A stretch of 46,479 nt of DNA from Gamarada debralockiae (GCA_002803225.1 NXFV01000412.1:1-46479); one strand, 5' to 3'. Counted from the stretch's first letter, positions 1 to 10,314 are shown. Numbers and translations are program-made. The notes: a model not told the origin generated them from the sequence alone.

Positions 1-247
1 TGCACTGCAGAATGTATGCGAAAAAACGAGATGTATGATTGCGATGTTCTCTGAGTGCTACTCCAGCTGCGAAGGCCATTTATCCCCCGCTGACACGTGA
101 CGAAACTAGCTAAGCGAGGTTCTTACAATTGTAAGACCTACTAAAAACCTGAAAAGTAAGGCAACAACAACTTTCTAGACACATTTCCCTGCCACAGTAG
201 CCTTAGAAGGGGGATAGTTATAACAAGAACCTAGCCCCTAAAAGTAC

Positions 248-295
248 ACGGGCGATTTCACGGGCGATTGTACAGGCGATTGTACAGGCGATTTC
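248..295. repeat. Four tandem 12-bp units
   Basis: Four head-to-tail copies of a 12-mer of the form ACRGGCGATTKY are seen. Units 1 and 4 end in TTC and units 2 and 3 end in TGT; units 1-2 carry ACGG and units 3-4 carry ACAG. Both strands are open across the array (reverse reading gives a K/Q-S-P-V repeat), but no gene is recognisable around it, so it is treated as a minisatellite. Confidence 0.75.
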
Positions 296-639
296 ATATA
301 GTAACTATTACTTAAGCTAGGCTTAATATATTTGTATAGTCAGGAATAGTCAGCGATTAGTTAGCAGTTAGTTAGTATACAATTAGTTGCAGAGTTAGTA
401 ATAGTACAGCTAGCATATAAAGCTAAGAGTCTAGAGTAAAGGATAAGTAAGGCCTATTGACTTTACTTTGGGAAGGCAAGCTTGAGTTTATATTATACAA
501 GTGCACTAGTACTACAGAATCTCTTTTTAATATAATTACTATTATCTCCCTCCCCTTATTGCTACTTCTCTAATATACTGTAATCCCTCCTGCTGCCCTC
601 TAGCTACTAGTAGCTATTACAGATAACTTTAACTTATTA

Positions 640-870
640 TTAATATTTATCTTTTCGATTTATATATTTTCACTATTATATATATATAATTTAATAACTT
701 TTTAAATTTTTACTTATACCTTAATTTTAAAGTATTATTATACGAGCTTACAATCTATTTTTAGTATATTAAAAGCTTTAATTATAAACTATAAGTAAGA
801 GTATTTTTAATATTTAATAAAGTAAGTTAATACTATTGTTATAGGCTAAGATATTAAATTTTAAAATATG
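640..870. other. A+T-rich block, RIP-like composition
   Basis: This stretch is almost entirely A and T with many TA dinucleotides and contrasts sharply with the GC-balanced gene that starts 520 bases later. In Pezizomycotina such blocks are commonly mutated repeats. No terminal repeats or protein relic could be identified, so origin by RIP is inferred from composition alone. Confidence 0.45.
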
Positions 871-1089
871 GTGTTTAGTTGTAAAAGGGTGAGATTTGGG
901 GCGGGAACTCGGTTAGGCTCGCTTAGAGTGGGGAAAAGGAGAAGTTTTCTCGTCGCGGTTGCTAAGAAATCAAAATTGGAAATCTTGCGAGGAGCAACCT
1001 AGCAATCAGTTATTTTCGTAGCGTCGACTTACAAATCCGATCTGCAGGCGTCGGACATAGCAAGTGGGTATTCTCCTATCCCCGCTCCT

Positions 1090-1236
1090 AATAATTGTCC
1101 ATACTCCACTTTCTGTGGCTGAGACGGCCTAACTAAGAAAGCAGATTTCCTGAGCAACGATAGGATGTACGGATCATAACATTTCTCTTACTAGTTAGAG
1201 TAAGCCAAGCCACAAAGTGGAGTATGTACAATTATT
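1090..1236. mobile_element. Short inverted-repeat element (MITE-like), 147 bp
   Basis: The left end (1090-1120, beginning AATAATTGTCCATACTCC) reappears inverted at 1208-1236, with about 29 bases per arm and only a few differences (one base substitution, one indel). The interior of about 85 bases has no coding capacity. A clear target-site duplication was not found. The right arm ends 26 bases before the TATA box of the downstream oxidoreductase, so the element forms part of that promoter. A plain long hairpin, not a transposon, remains possible. Confidence 0.6.
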
Positions 1237-1262
1237 TGGGGAAGGTTGGGGAGGTGGGTTAA

Positions 1263-1270
1263 TATAAAAG
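1263..1270 (+). promoter_or_regulatory. TATA box of the OYE-type gene
   Basis: TATAAAAG lies 123 bases before the ATG at 1393 and is followed by a pyrimidine-rich leader (TCTTTTATCTTC, TTCTTTTCTTC), the usual layout of a strong fungal core promoter. Confidence 0.55.
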
Positions 1271-1392
1271 TAGGAGACTCTCTTTTATCTTCAAATCCAT
1301 TCTTTTCTTCAGTTCAGGGTCGTCCATCAAGATACCGAGTTCCTTGAAGTATCTACCCCTCTAAATCAGTCTTCCTCTCACATGAGACCACC

Positions 1393-2520
1393 ATGGCCGC
1401 CTCAAGCAAACTCTTCAAGACTATGCGCATTGGAACCTTTGAAGTCTCCAACCGTGTTGTCCTAGCACCTTTAACCCGACTACGCGCCGACGACAAGCAT
1501 GTCCCTCTTCCCTTTGTTGTCGACTACTATGCCCAGCGTGCATCCTACCCCGGTACACTTCTGGTCACTGAAGCTACTTTCATCGCGCCCCAAGCAGGTG
1601 GGTATCCCAATATCCCAGGCATCTACAACGCAGCGCAGATCGAGGCATGGAAGAAGGTGACTGATGCCGTTCACGCCAAGAAATCATTTGTCTTTTTACA
1701 GCTGTGGGCGTTAGGCCGAACAGCTCGCGCAAATATCCTGAAGCAGGAGTTGGGGGAGAAAAGCAACGTTGTCGGCGCGAGCAACATCCCCCTCGAGGGC
1801 GGTGCCACTCCTACACCATTGACGGAGGAGGAAATTTGGGAATTCGTCGGATATTATAAGCAAGCTGCCAAGAACGCCATCGAGGCAGGCTTTGACGGAG
1901 TTGAGATCCACGGCGCAAATGGATATCTTGTCGATCAGTTCCTCCAGGACGTTTCGAATCAAAGAACAGACGCTTGGGGGGGAAGTGTGGAGAAGAGAGC
2001 CAGATTCGGGTTGGAGGTAGCCAAGGCAGTCGTCGAGGCCGTGGGCCCAGAAAGGACTGGTATCAGGATAAGCCCCTTCTCCGACTACCAGGGCATGCGA
2101 ATGGAGAACCCCCAGCCTCAGTTCTCCTACTTCACAGAACAGCTCAAAAAGCTTAATTTGGCTTACATTCACATCATCGAAACCCGCGAGATCCATCCAG
2201 ACCCAGAAGCTCGTGGTTCGAGTAGTGTTGACTTCATTCTCGACATCTGGGGAAACACTAGCCCCGTCCTTCTTGCTGGCGGATTCAAGCCAGAAACAGC
2301 GTATAATGCCGTGGACGAGAAGCACAAAGACCAGGAGATTGCGATTGTGTTCGGGCGGTACTTCATCTCGAACCCGGATCTGGTCTTTAGAATTAGGGAG
2401 AAGCTTGCCTTGACGCCGTATGATAGAAGTTTGTTCTACACTCCGAAAGAGGTGAAGGGTTATACCACTTGGGAGTTCAGCAAGGAGTGGGACGTGCAAG
2501 CAACTTCTGTTCAAGCATAG
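1393..2520 (+). CDS. Old Yellow Enzyme-family NADH:flavin oxidoreductase
   Basis: Intronless gene for 375 residues, the usual length for this family. It should be an FMN-dependent TIM-barrel enzyme that reduces activated C=C bonds of enones with NAD(P)H. LAPLTR (24-29) and Q103 in FLQLW are FMN-contact positions. H173 and N176 in HGANGYLVDQFLQ are the substrate carbonyl-binding pair, Y178 is the proton donor, and NQRTDAWGGS (189-198) and FGRYFISNPDL near the C terminus are family signatures. The ATG follows CACC. No signal peptide, so cytosolic. The substrate is unknown; relatives act in ergot alkaloid synthesis, oxylipin metabolism or detoxification, but no partner biosynthetic genes lie nearby. 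Its promoter abuts the inverted-repeat element at 1090-1236. Confidence 0.95.
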   Translation: MAASSKLFKTMRIGTFEVSNRVVLAPLTRLRADDKHVPLPFVVDYYAQRASYPGTLLVTEATFIAPQAGGYPNIPGIYNAAQIEAWKKVTDAVHAKKSFVFLQLWALGRTARANILKQELGEKSNVVGASNIPLEGGATPTPLTEEEIWEFVGYYKQAAKNAIEAGFDGVEIHGANGYLVDQFLQDVSNQRTDAWGGSVEKRARFGLEVAKAVVEAVGPERTGIRISPFSDYQGMRMENPQPQFSYFTEQLKKLNLAYIHIIETREIHPDPEARGSSSVDFILDIWGNTSPVLLAGGFKPETAYNAVDEKHKDQEIAIVFGRYFISNPDLVFRIREKLALTPYDRSLFYTPKEVKGYTTWEFSKEWDVQATSVQA

Positions 2521-3045
2521 ATGAGATATGGATATACTTGTGATCATAGATAGTAGCTTTATTAGATGAATCTGAAATTCAAGCCTCGTTTGTACTATCC
2601 AATTGCCAATTGCAAGAGCCAATCTAAACATCACGTGGAGTTATTCGAACAGTCGTCGAGCAGTGTCCTGGATCGTTATAACATACTGGAGGTTTTGCAT
2701 TTCGGGCGGCGCATGTCCAGGTTGCTGACCGTGCTAAAGTTTGTCGAAGACAGCTCCATCCCTTAAGAATAGCTAGTTACCGGTCCGATCCACGACTTAC
2801 ATTCATCCCTAGCTTCAAAAGGATCCTATGTAGACCCTAGGGTCAAGTTCAACTAAGATAGATTAGAGCGTGGCCTTGATATGGTCTCTGACTTCCGGGC
2901 CTCGTGTCACGTTACACACCTTCAAGTTGTTGGTAACACGGGACCGCCTACGGCTCAATGTGCAAATTTTGTCTTTGCGTCGCCCAAGAAGCCCCTGCAG
3001 TAAGGGACCGCCTGGTCTCGATTCCCTGCACTTGATCGGTAGGGT
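2521..3045. other. Intergenic, no gene seen
   Basis: This is the 3' flank of the oxidoreductase followed by sequence without a recognisable gene. The far end probably contains the worn N-terminal part and left terminus of the Fot1-like transposon that becomes recognisable at about 3046, but terminal inverted repeats could not be found. Confidence 0.4.
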
Positions 3046-4250
3046 GGGTTTATAACTTTGTACAACGCCACGACTTCCTTCAGTCAAATATAGTCGCAAA
3101 TACGACTACTAGCGTGCAAAATGCGAAGATCTTGCAGTTATTCGAGACTAGTATCGACTCGTACAAAATATAATTGCCAAATATGGGATTATAGACGAGG
3201 ATATCTATAACTTTGACGAGACTAGCTTTCAAATAGGTATTATTACGACCGCAAAAGTCATTACTGGCTCTGAACGCTCTAGCGGCCAGTTTGCATACAG
3301 TCTGTTTTATCGTCTGGATGGAGTCTGCTACTAATGGTTGTTTTCGAGGGCAAAGTTCATACGTCGACTTGGTACACGGATATGTTGCCTCAAGACTGGT
3401 CAATTTGAGTTAGTGATAAAGATTGGATTGATGACTCCTTAGGTTTTATTTGGCTTAAAACCGTCTTTGAGAAGCATGCAAAGGACCGTATGAAGGGAGT
3501 TTACCGACTACTAATCATTGATTGCCATGGAAGTCATTTTACACTGAAGTTTGGCCTGTTCTGTTCAGAGCACTTGATTATTACGCTTTGTATGCTGGCA
3601 CATCCCTCACATTGCACATCGCTCACATTGCACATCGCTCACAATGCACATCGCTCACATTGCACATCCATCACATTTGCTACAACCACCAGACGTCAGT
3701 GTTTGTGCAGTTTTGAAGCGATCGTATAGACGGCAGATTGAAGAATATATACGGGTTGGAATCAGTCATAATGATAAATTAGATTTCCTTGCAGCTTATG
3801 TCTCTGCTTATACAGAGTCTATGGCTTATTGACACAGTCCGTAATGGGTTAGAAGCTACAGGACTAGTACCATATAACCCAGAACAGGTGCTTTTAAAGT
3901 TAAATATTCCGTTGCGGACGCCAACCCCTCCTTCAGATATAACCATTTAGCAAGGGCCTTAGGTACCTGAAACGCCTCATAATGTTGCTCAATTAGAGCT
4001 TTAAACCAAGGCAATTAAGGACTATATCAAGCGTCGTACAGACAGTCCACTAAGTCCAACAGACGTTGCTTTAAACCAGCTAATCGTTCGGTTGTGTAAC
4101 CAACTCACCAACTTACCTTTGGCTACTAGTCAAAGGCTGTCAAATAGTAAGGCATAGTGCTGTTCTTCTTGCAGAAGAGAATAAGCAATGGGAGGACTTT
4201 TTGAGATGCAAGAGCCGCGGTTTGCTCAGCTTGGGGCCTTTGTTCGATGG
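3046..4250 (+). pseudogene. Fot1/pogo-type DDE transposase, degenerate
   Basis: Read across three frames, this stretch follows the Fot1/pogo (Tc1-mariner superfamily) transposase from its helix-turn-helix end to the C terminus. Recognisable pieces are NFVQRHDFLQS near 3050; IIAKYGIIDEDIYNFDETSF (3168-3227, including the first catalytic Asp); TAKVITGSER; VYRLLIIDCHGSHF near 3500 (second Asp region); LLQPPDVSV with LKRSYRRQIEEYI near 3680-3750; DFLAAY; GLVPYNPEQVLLKLNIPLRTPTPPS near 3865-3930 (read with shifts); and LLAEENKQWEDFL near 4168-4206. It is broken by several stops, frameshifts, loss of the middle part and an internal tandem expansion (3599-3679), so it is non-autonomous and dead. Element termini were not identified. 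Confidence 0.88.
3599..3679. repeat. Five 16-bp tandem units inside the transposase relic
   Basis: Units of the form CACATCSCTCACATTG run head to tail (3599-3614, 3615-3630, 3631-3646, 3647-3662, and a 17-base last unit 3663-3679). They fall exactly where Fot1-type proteins have a PSH(S)HLLQP segment: the first unit begins that motif and the last unit completes it (HPSHLLQPPDV). The array is therefore a 64-bp local expansion of transposase coding sequence that also shifts the frame. Confidence 0.85.
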
Positions 4251-4933
4251 TTGAGGTATTTCTGAAGCTGGACGAAGTGAGGTCTTTCCGCTCACGAGAT
4301 TCTCCCCTTCGCACCCCAATGAAATTCTTCATATATTTCAAGTATCACTATAAGTATCAATCATGATACCTCTGTTTTCATCTCAAGATTGCTCGTCTAG
4401 ATTCCAAACAGCAGTCAACATCCTTCATGCTCAACCAAACGCTTCCCCCTTGCCGCATCACTACAAAACATCCCCCGTCCATATCACAGGGACGGTAGCG
4501 GCAAGGAGAACGGTGAGATTCAGAAGCAGAGTGAAGAGGACTCTCAATGACTGCAATATAAGTTACTGTGCACCGCTTCAAGAACCACACGAACACTTCC
4601 GGTTGCTTCTTCCATATGGAGAAGAACTGATCTACTTTCGTAGTTGTGTCTTGGTTTTTACAACAGTTGTCCGCCAACGAGAAAATTGTCGACGACGACA
4701 GTTACTCCGGTGATAACAGCATGAAAATCCTGGTATTTCAAGAGTCAACGAGCGAATGCAAGTAACCTTACGTAAGATCTCGTTCCCTTCGTTAAGCTTA
4801 GCTCAGCTGCTAACTCATACTACCACAAGAGGAGAAATCCATACTCCAAGTTTATGAATTGCAACATGGGATTGGAAAGATTGAACTTTGGACTTTTGTA
4901 ATCCGTTGTCATAAAGTTGAGACCATGTTGTTT
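4251..4933. other. Intergenic, no gene supported
   Basis: Open frames of about 100 codons exist on both strands near 4363-4713, but neither resembles a known protein, has a splice context or shows domain motifs. The right end of the Fot1-like element and the 3' flank of the nitrilase gene should lie here. Confidence 0.4.
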
Positions 4934-6212
4934 TCACGGTGGAGGGCTAAGATCCAATCCCTCCACTGTCAACTTGAAAGAATCATTCCTATTCGCGTTA
5001 TCAGCTTTAATCTCCAATCCAGAGTATTGAGTACTGACCTCGAATAACTTCCCCCAACATCAAGATCCAACCTCCCTCTCAAACAATCTTCAAAATCCAC
5101 CTCAACAGTCAAAAGTCCATTTTCGTCATCCCAAAGCGGGCCCGCAAGCACTTCTCCCAAAGGAGAAACAATACACGATCCACCCCTCGACACAAACTCA
5201 CTCGGATGCCTCTTCCCCTCGGAAGTCTCTTCCACAACCACATCCTCTTTCGGTCCTGGAAGCACAATCTCATTCCCATCCTCCGTAATCGTACTCTTCC
5301 TCCGCAGTCTAGGAAAGAATGTATGGCCGTTCACATGAGTTTCCTCTCCATCTTTCTTACCCGTGATCCAACCCGGCAGATTCGATTTCGTCATACACTG
5401 ATTCGCGCTTAACACCACACATCGACCCTCCGAAGCCACGGTCCGCATAAGCGGCAGCCAGGTATCCCTTCCATCAGCAGTTGGAGCTAGGTATAGATTG
5501 ACATTCTGGCTGTAGAGGGATTGGCGGAGTAGTGGCATGTAGTTCTCCCAACAAATCGCAGATGCAAGAGTCAATTTGACTCCACGAATTGTAGTTGTGA
5601 TCGCGCGGAGGGAGGAAGGCTGGCCTTGGCCCCAAATGAGACGCTCGCTGCCTGTCTATCCGTTCGTCAGCAAACAGGTCCCAATTATTCAAGCGATTCA
5701 GGGAATCGAAAAGGCGCACGTACTGGCATAACCTTCCGCCTCTTCCCCAACATCCCTAATCTTGGACACACATAAACAACAGCACAATACAATGTCCCCC
5801 CACTTCTCTCCACCAACCCTGTAACAATAAAAACCCCCGTCTCCCTCGCAATCCTCTCGAGCTCCTCTCTCGTCCCATCACCCCTAATCCCCTTTATCCC
5901 CTTGCCTTCCGACGGCAGCTCCAATTCCCGCTCCACCCATTTCCTACCCGCGCCTTCTGGCGTGTCCCCAAGATCAACGGCATCTTTGAAATATTGCAGG
6001 AATTGCTCACGGCCTTCAGGATCTCGTGCTCCAACTGCGGCACCGAAGGTTGCTGTTCGTGGGTAACCGCCGAGATAGGCTTCGGGAAAGAGGATTAGGT
6101 CGATGGAATTACTGCGTGCGGTGCGGGCGGTGTTTTCGAGGGACGCGAGAGTCGCGGTCGTGGTGGAAAGGGTGTGGGACTGAGAGACTGCTAGGCGGAG
6201 GGTTTGTGGCAT
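4934..6212 (-). CDS. Nitrilase (carbon-nitrogen hydrolase family)
   Basis: Three exons: 6212-5724, 5655-5039 and 4988-4934, with introns of 68 bp (GTACGT...GATAG) and 50 bp (GTCAGT...AATAG); these join in frame to 386 residues. The catalytic triad of the superfamily is visible: E44 in [12 protein letters not shown]160 in KRRKVMP and C198 in [16 protein letters not shown] just after intron 1 is the usual nitrilase-branch signature. The enzyme should hydrolyse R-CN to carboxylate plus ammonia in the cytosol; cyanide hydratase is a related alternative that cannot be excluded by eye. Without the second intron, translation would run into a shorter, unusual tail, whereas splicing restores a FKLTVEG end typical of fungal nitrilases. 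No signal peptide. Neighbours do not suggest a pathway. Confidence 0.93.
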
Positions 6213-6659
6213 TTTGATGGAGTCTTGGGTTTGTGTGTTAGGTATAGTAGTTGTTAGAAGAGGGACTGTGTGAGGTTGAAGTTCAATTGAGAAAGAGGGT
6301 TGGAGGTTAGTAATAGAATGGAAGTGTGGCGCGATGATGGTGGGGGTAAATGCGGGGAAATTTGAGTGGTCTGTGCTTCTAGCACCACTTCCGCAAACCA
6401 CTCACTTCAACTTCAACAAAGGACTTCTGGACTCAATACTGTTGAGCAAACAACTCTTGATTGGGTATCTTGCTCACTCCAAGCTAATAGCGGCCAAATC
6501 TGTACCCGCCATCCTGATCTCTACGTTGTAAACTTGCGCACCTAGGACATCTTTACCCCTCTTCAGAAAAAATGTAAGCTCTTCTCATCTATAGTTGAAG
6601 TAAAGGCATCGCATATTGCTTCCTAACCCCTGAAGCAGGAAATAAAGTTAAAGCACTGG
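6213..6659. other. Nitrilase upstream region
   Basis: Noncoding stretch between the nitrilase start codon and the end of the HET relic. The nitrilase frame stays open 63 codons upstream of the chosen ATG, but that extension has no family similarity, so the ATG giving [12 protein letters not shown] was preferred. Confidence 0.4.
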
Positions 6660-8090
6660 TCAATCGAGAAGTACGCGTTGGGTACGCAGACTACCAATCT
6701 TGGACGGTGAGCGTAGAGGATAATAGCTACCAAAAGCCTGTCTAGGCTGTTCCCTGGCACCATACAGTCTCGTAAGCTCCAATACCACCATCATGCCTTC
6801 GATGCCAACGTTAGCGACGGCCAAGTAATAACCACGAGAAATCGTCTCCCATTTTATGGGCCCTTTATGTGGACAATATTTGCCCGAAACAACATATCCC
6901 GTGTCCCTCAGCGCGCTGGTCGGGATAAAAAAAAATGTATATTTGAGCTTTGCTTCACACACACGACCCTTCTCTTTCCGGCAGGGTGTCCATTTGTACT
7001 CTCAATAGTTTGAATCTGTGAGTTTGCAGCAATATTAACTCGCCGGAACAGATTCTAGCAAACGTATTTCCAACAACATGCCTCAAGAAAACTGCAGCCA
7101 CTTGCACTTGAGCATTGAACAGGCAATAGAAAGGTCTCGTCTGTTTCGGAATTTTTACTGCCGAGTTTCGCTGGCAAAAAGGGGCATTCCATGCGCAATC
7201 TTTTGTTTGTCATCGAGTAATAGGGCTTACTATAGTCATAAATAGTGTGCACCGAGTGCACGAAGATATCACCCGACTCACCCGACTCTTTGAATGCATG
7301 CGGCAAACGAGCGAGCAAGCTGGCCATAAATCTTCGCAGTCTTTCTAAGCAAATATTGACTCGTCGTCCGACACAAGCAGAATCTCTCGTTGAAGCCTGA
7401 TGAATGCTTGTTCGCCTTTGCCGTAAAGTGGTGACATGTTAACTTTGAACAGCTCCATTAGGCTGTACGCCATGTCTTCGATCCTCGTCGTATTCCGTTT
7501 AGAAGCCCAAAACATCTTTTGTGCGACACTTGGCCCATAATAGTTCTTTAAATAATTCTCGCCAATACAGGTGATTCTAGAAATGAGACTGTCAATGAAG
7601 AGGTCACCCTTCATGCCTATTTCAACCCAGTTCTGATCGAAGAATATAACCTTCCTAGGCGCAAGGAGCTCCTGGAGCGTCCATCCCCTAGTAAACCACT
7701 TACTTTGCCGGAACCCAAGCCTTCTGTAGCCTGATGGGCCACACCAGACAGAAAATATGGCACATCAGATAAGTACGCATAGCACACCTCAGCGTCCCGA
7801 TATCACTTGAACATAGAGTTTATCGCCTCCGAGAGCTCAGCACTGCTCGACTTATCGATGCAGCAGGTATCGTCCCACATCCATTCAAAACCATCTTTCA
7901 GCGCTTGCGCTCCGCAGCCCTGGAGTTTTAGCCCACCTTTTCTGATCTTCCCTTCCGGCTATGTTAAGCTGTATGTCTTGGAAAGTAATCTCTTCCCTCC
8001 TCCCAGCGATGCGAGAGGATGGCGTATTTTGGGACATTCTTGCCGAAGAACTCTTGAGAGCTCGCGGTTGTGTGTGTTCAGTAAGCGCAT
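6660..8090 (-). pseudogene. HET-domain (heterokaryon incompatibility) protein, degenerate
   Basis: Starting at an ATG at 8090 (MRLLNTH, the standard HET opening), pieces in different frames give PKYAILSHRWEEG, DDTCCIDKSSSAELSEAINSM, DAEVCYAYLSDVP, WFTRGWTLQELLAPRKVIFF, SVAQKMFWASKRNTTRIEDM and LYGKGEQAFIRLQREI, in the order of the PF06985 domain. The C-terminal half continues as YSMTNKRLRMECPF (about 7180-7225). Damage includes at least three frameshifts in the N-terminal 200 codons, a TGA at 7803-7805 where the family has Trp, and a stop after SIFA at 7345. Intact members trigger programmed cell death on contact with non-self. This copy cannot make a full protein. Its coordinates at the C-terminal end are approximate. 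Confidence 0.88.
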
Positions 8091-9003
8091 GTTGGATCTC
8101 CTTACTTTCCTAGTGCCCGAAGCACAGAATGCGATCAAGACTTAGCTTGTGACTTGAACTTTCCCGGTGTTGGACGTTCTGGTAGCAATGGGATCACAGC
8201 AGAGTACGCTGGCTTAAGGTTGTGTTGTTGAGGTGAACAGCCTGCAAGTTACAAGGTTATTCGTTGAGGTAACGATGCCAATGAGAAGCCCGTGGTCCTA
8301 GGGGGCTCTCTCTCCTACAACGCCACAACAAAAATCCCCCCAAAAAGAAGATGAAAGCGTCTCGAGCTTCAGATTTGGGATGAACGTTACGTAGCATTCG
8401 TTCCCCATGAAAACATTGCAAACAAATTTTCTCCCTTTTTCGGCTACCTAAACTCGGCCGCATTCTGATACCAACCCTGTTTCAACTCCCTATTCCGGAA
8501 CAACACGTGACCCGAACACCCTGATCAAACAAAAGAAGATTCAGCCACAGCGCTAGAGCAAGGTACCCCTTCCTGGAATCATCGCATCTTGCTCGGTTGA
8601 TCAGCTCGATCTCCCCGAGCCGAGACAATCCTCCTGATCCGAACATGAAGTGTTTGATAACTGCTGGGACGAGACTGCGGGGTTGTTTCTCTTTATCTTG
8701 TCGGATTCACCATTCCAATACTCAGCCAATTGGATGTTTGGATGGAAAATTCTCGAAGACTGGTGGGACGGATGGGGTGTTCCAGTCAAGGATGTGATAG
8801 CTGCTGTCGAGTATTCACGTGATTTTGCCCAGGCTGGCTCTATGTGATTGACCGCATGCGAACTTGACGTCTGTTTCACCAAACCAATCAGGCAGTCAAT
8901 TAGATGTTGAAGTGCGGGATGTCACATTCATTATTGAGAATCTGACAGTTTCAGAGAGGAACAGTTGGAAGATCCAGGTCGATCTGATTTTCGATGTGGG
9001 TGA
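8091..9003. other. Intergenic, no gene supported
   Basis: Short open frames (for example 8601-8882 minus and 8650-8847 plus) overlap each other and show no recognisable domain. The right part is the promoter of the secreted repeat protein. Confidence 0.4.
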
Positions 9004-9011
9004 TATAAAAG
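9004..9011 (+). promoter_or_regulatory. TATA box of the secreted repeat protein gene
   Basis: TATAAAAG stands 179 bases ahead of the ATG at 9190 and is followed by a CT-rich leader (many CTTC and TTCATT runs between 9070 and 9185), as expected for a strongly expressed fungal gene with a long 5' UTR. Confidence 0.5.
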
Positions 9012-9189
9012 GGGCTAGAGACGACGAGATCGTCTTTTCATCTCAAGCAAACTTCAGACGATTTCATTCTTCGGACGAGTTGACCTCTCCTTTCATTTCC
9101 TTCAAACAATCTACATTCTTTAAATTCTTTAATCAACTTCTTCACTCCCTTCATTCCCGAAAAGCTTCGTCAAAATTCACTCATTCAAA

Positions 9190-10058
9190 ATGGCCCGCTA
9201 TTCCAAGAAAGCCTTTCTCCTAGCCATCCTCGCCTTCAACCGTAAGTTCTCAACTCCTCCAATTCCTCCCCGGATAACATAAACTAACATCATCATCCCA
9301 CAGTATCCCTCGTCCACGCTGCCGGCACCCAATTCATTACGGGGCCCTGTACCAGCGATGCCGACTGTGCGGATGGTTGTTGCGGGTTTAATACTGGAAA
9401 ATGCGCTGGTCCAATCATCGCCCAAGAACGAGATGGGGGCTGCGGCTTCGGAGATGCTGAGCCGAACGACACTGCTGCAGTAGCACTGGGTTTCAAGGGT
9501 ACAGCTCCATCTGCGAGTTCCGTTGCGAACGACGCCAGCCCTGCAGTAATGCAAGCATCCAGTACAACAGCCAGCGCAGCGATTGCAAAAGGGACACAGT
9601 TCATCACTGGACCATGTACCAGCGATGCCGACTGTGCGGACAGTTGTTGCGGATTTAATACTGGAAAATGCGCCGGGCCAATCATCGCCCAAGAACGAGA
9701 TGGGGGCTGCGGTTTCGGGGACGCTGAGCCCAATGACACTGCCGCTGTAGCTCTCGGTTTCACTGGCTCTGCACCGGCTGCAAATCCCACCAAGCAAGTA
9801 ACTTCTGCTGCAGTAATGATGGCAAGTACCACTTTGGCAACTGTTGTGACTCCTGCCACGACAGCTGCCGGTGCTGCTGGGACACAATTCATCACGGGCC
9901 CGTGTACGAGCGATGCCGATTGTGCGGATAGCTGTTGTGGATTCAACACTGGGAAGTGTGCGGGTCCCATCGTTGCTCAAGAGAGGGATGGCGGGTGTGG
10001 GTTTGGGGATGCGCAGCCGAATAGTATTGCTGCTCAAAAGCTTGGTTTTACTGGGTAG
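9190..10058 (+). CDS. Secreted cysteine-rich protein with three 59-residue repeats
   Basis: Exons 9190-9241 and 9304-10058 (62-bp intron GTAAGT...CACAG) encode 268 residues. Residues 1-23 form a signal peptide ending VHA, with the intron inside it. The mature part is three copies of a 59-residue unit (25-83, 114-172, 210-268) separated by Ala/Ser/Thr-rich linkers; the third unit ends at the stop codon. Each unit begins GTQFITGPC and has six cysteines in the pattern C-x6-C-x3-CC-x7-C-x12-C, then GFGDAxPN and LGF. From memory, single-unit fungal proteins of this type are annotated as biotrophy-associated secreted protein 2-like; that is a family resemblance, not proof of an effector role. Disulfide-bonded extracellular modules are likely. 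Function unknown. Confidence 0.9.
9324..10055 (+). repeat. Three 177-bp coding repeats
   Basis: Units at 9324-9500, 9591-9767 and 9879-10055 are each exactly 177 bp and very similar at the DNA level. For example, the stretch encoding CTSDADCAD and the stretch encoding ERDGGCGFG are almost unchanged. The intervening linkers (90 and 111 bp) are unrelated in detail. This points to fairly recent duplication or ongoing gene conversion among units, with selection on the six-cysteine module. Confidence 0.9.
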
Positions 10059-10314
10059 AGAGGCGTATGGTCTAAAGTGCTGGTTGGGAACCTGAATACT
10101 GAGGTCTGGCGTTAGAAGTGAACAAAACAAGTAGGATTTCAAACAATTCCCTGGATGCCTGTTTCCCAGTGCTTGGTTGGGAAGTGATGTTCTGATCTGG
10201 GGTGGATTCTCTGTTGAGTCCGAGATCCGTTGCGTTGAAAGCGAAATCTCATGTATTGCTGCCCATAATTCTGGCTGCCCTGTTCCCTCCTAGTGAAGGA
10301 CTCTCAAAAAGTAG

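Larger units (their letters stand above)
1..1089. other. Intergenic, no gene seen; partly A+T-rich
   Basis: No convincing coding frame is visible on either strand. The first 480 bases are mixed in composition and hold a 12-bp tandem repeat (248-295). From about 480 to 870 the sequence becomes strongly A+T-rich with many TA steps, which resembles transposon DNA worn down by RIP, although no recognisable transposon protein remains. From about 890 composition returns to normal. The block is probably old repeat DNA bordering the first gene. Confidence 0.5.

Noticed and set aside
1711..2634. 307-codon minus-strand frame opposite the OYE gene
   Set aside because: Overlaps the full catalytic part of a clear oxidoreductase; composition and lack of motifs show it is a shadow.
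4363..4713. 116-codon plus-strand frame
   Set aside because: Basic, Cys/Arg-scattered composition, an equally long antisense frame, and no recognisable domain; lies between a transposon relic and the nitrilase 3' end.
9198..10142. Long minus-strand open frames (314 and 225 codons) opposite the secreted repeat protein
   Set aside because: They mirror the three 177-bp repeats. The plus strand has the signal peptide, spliced intron and conserved cysteines.
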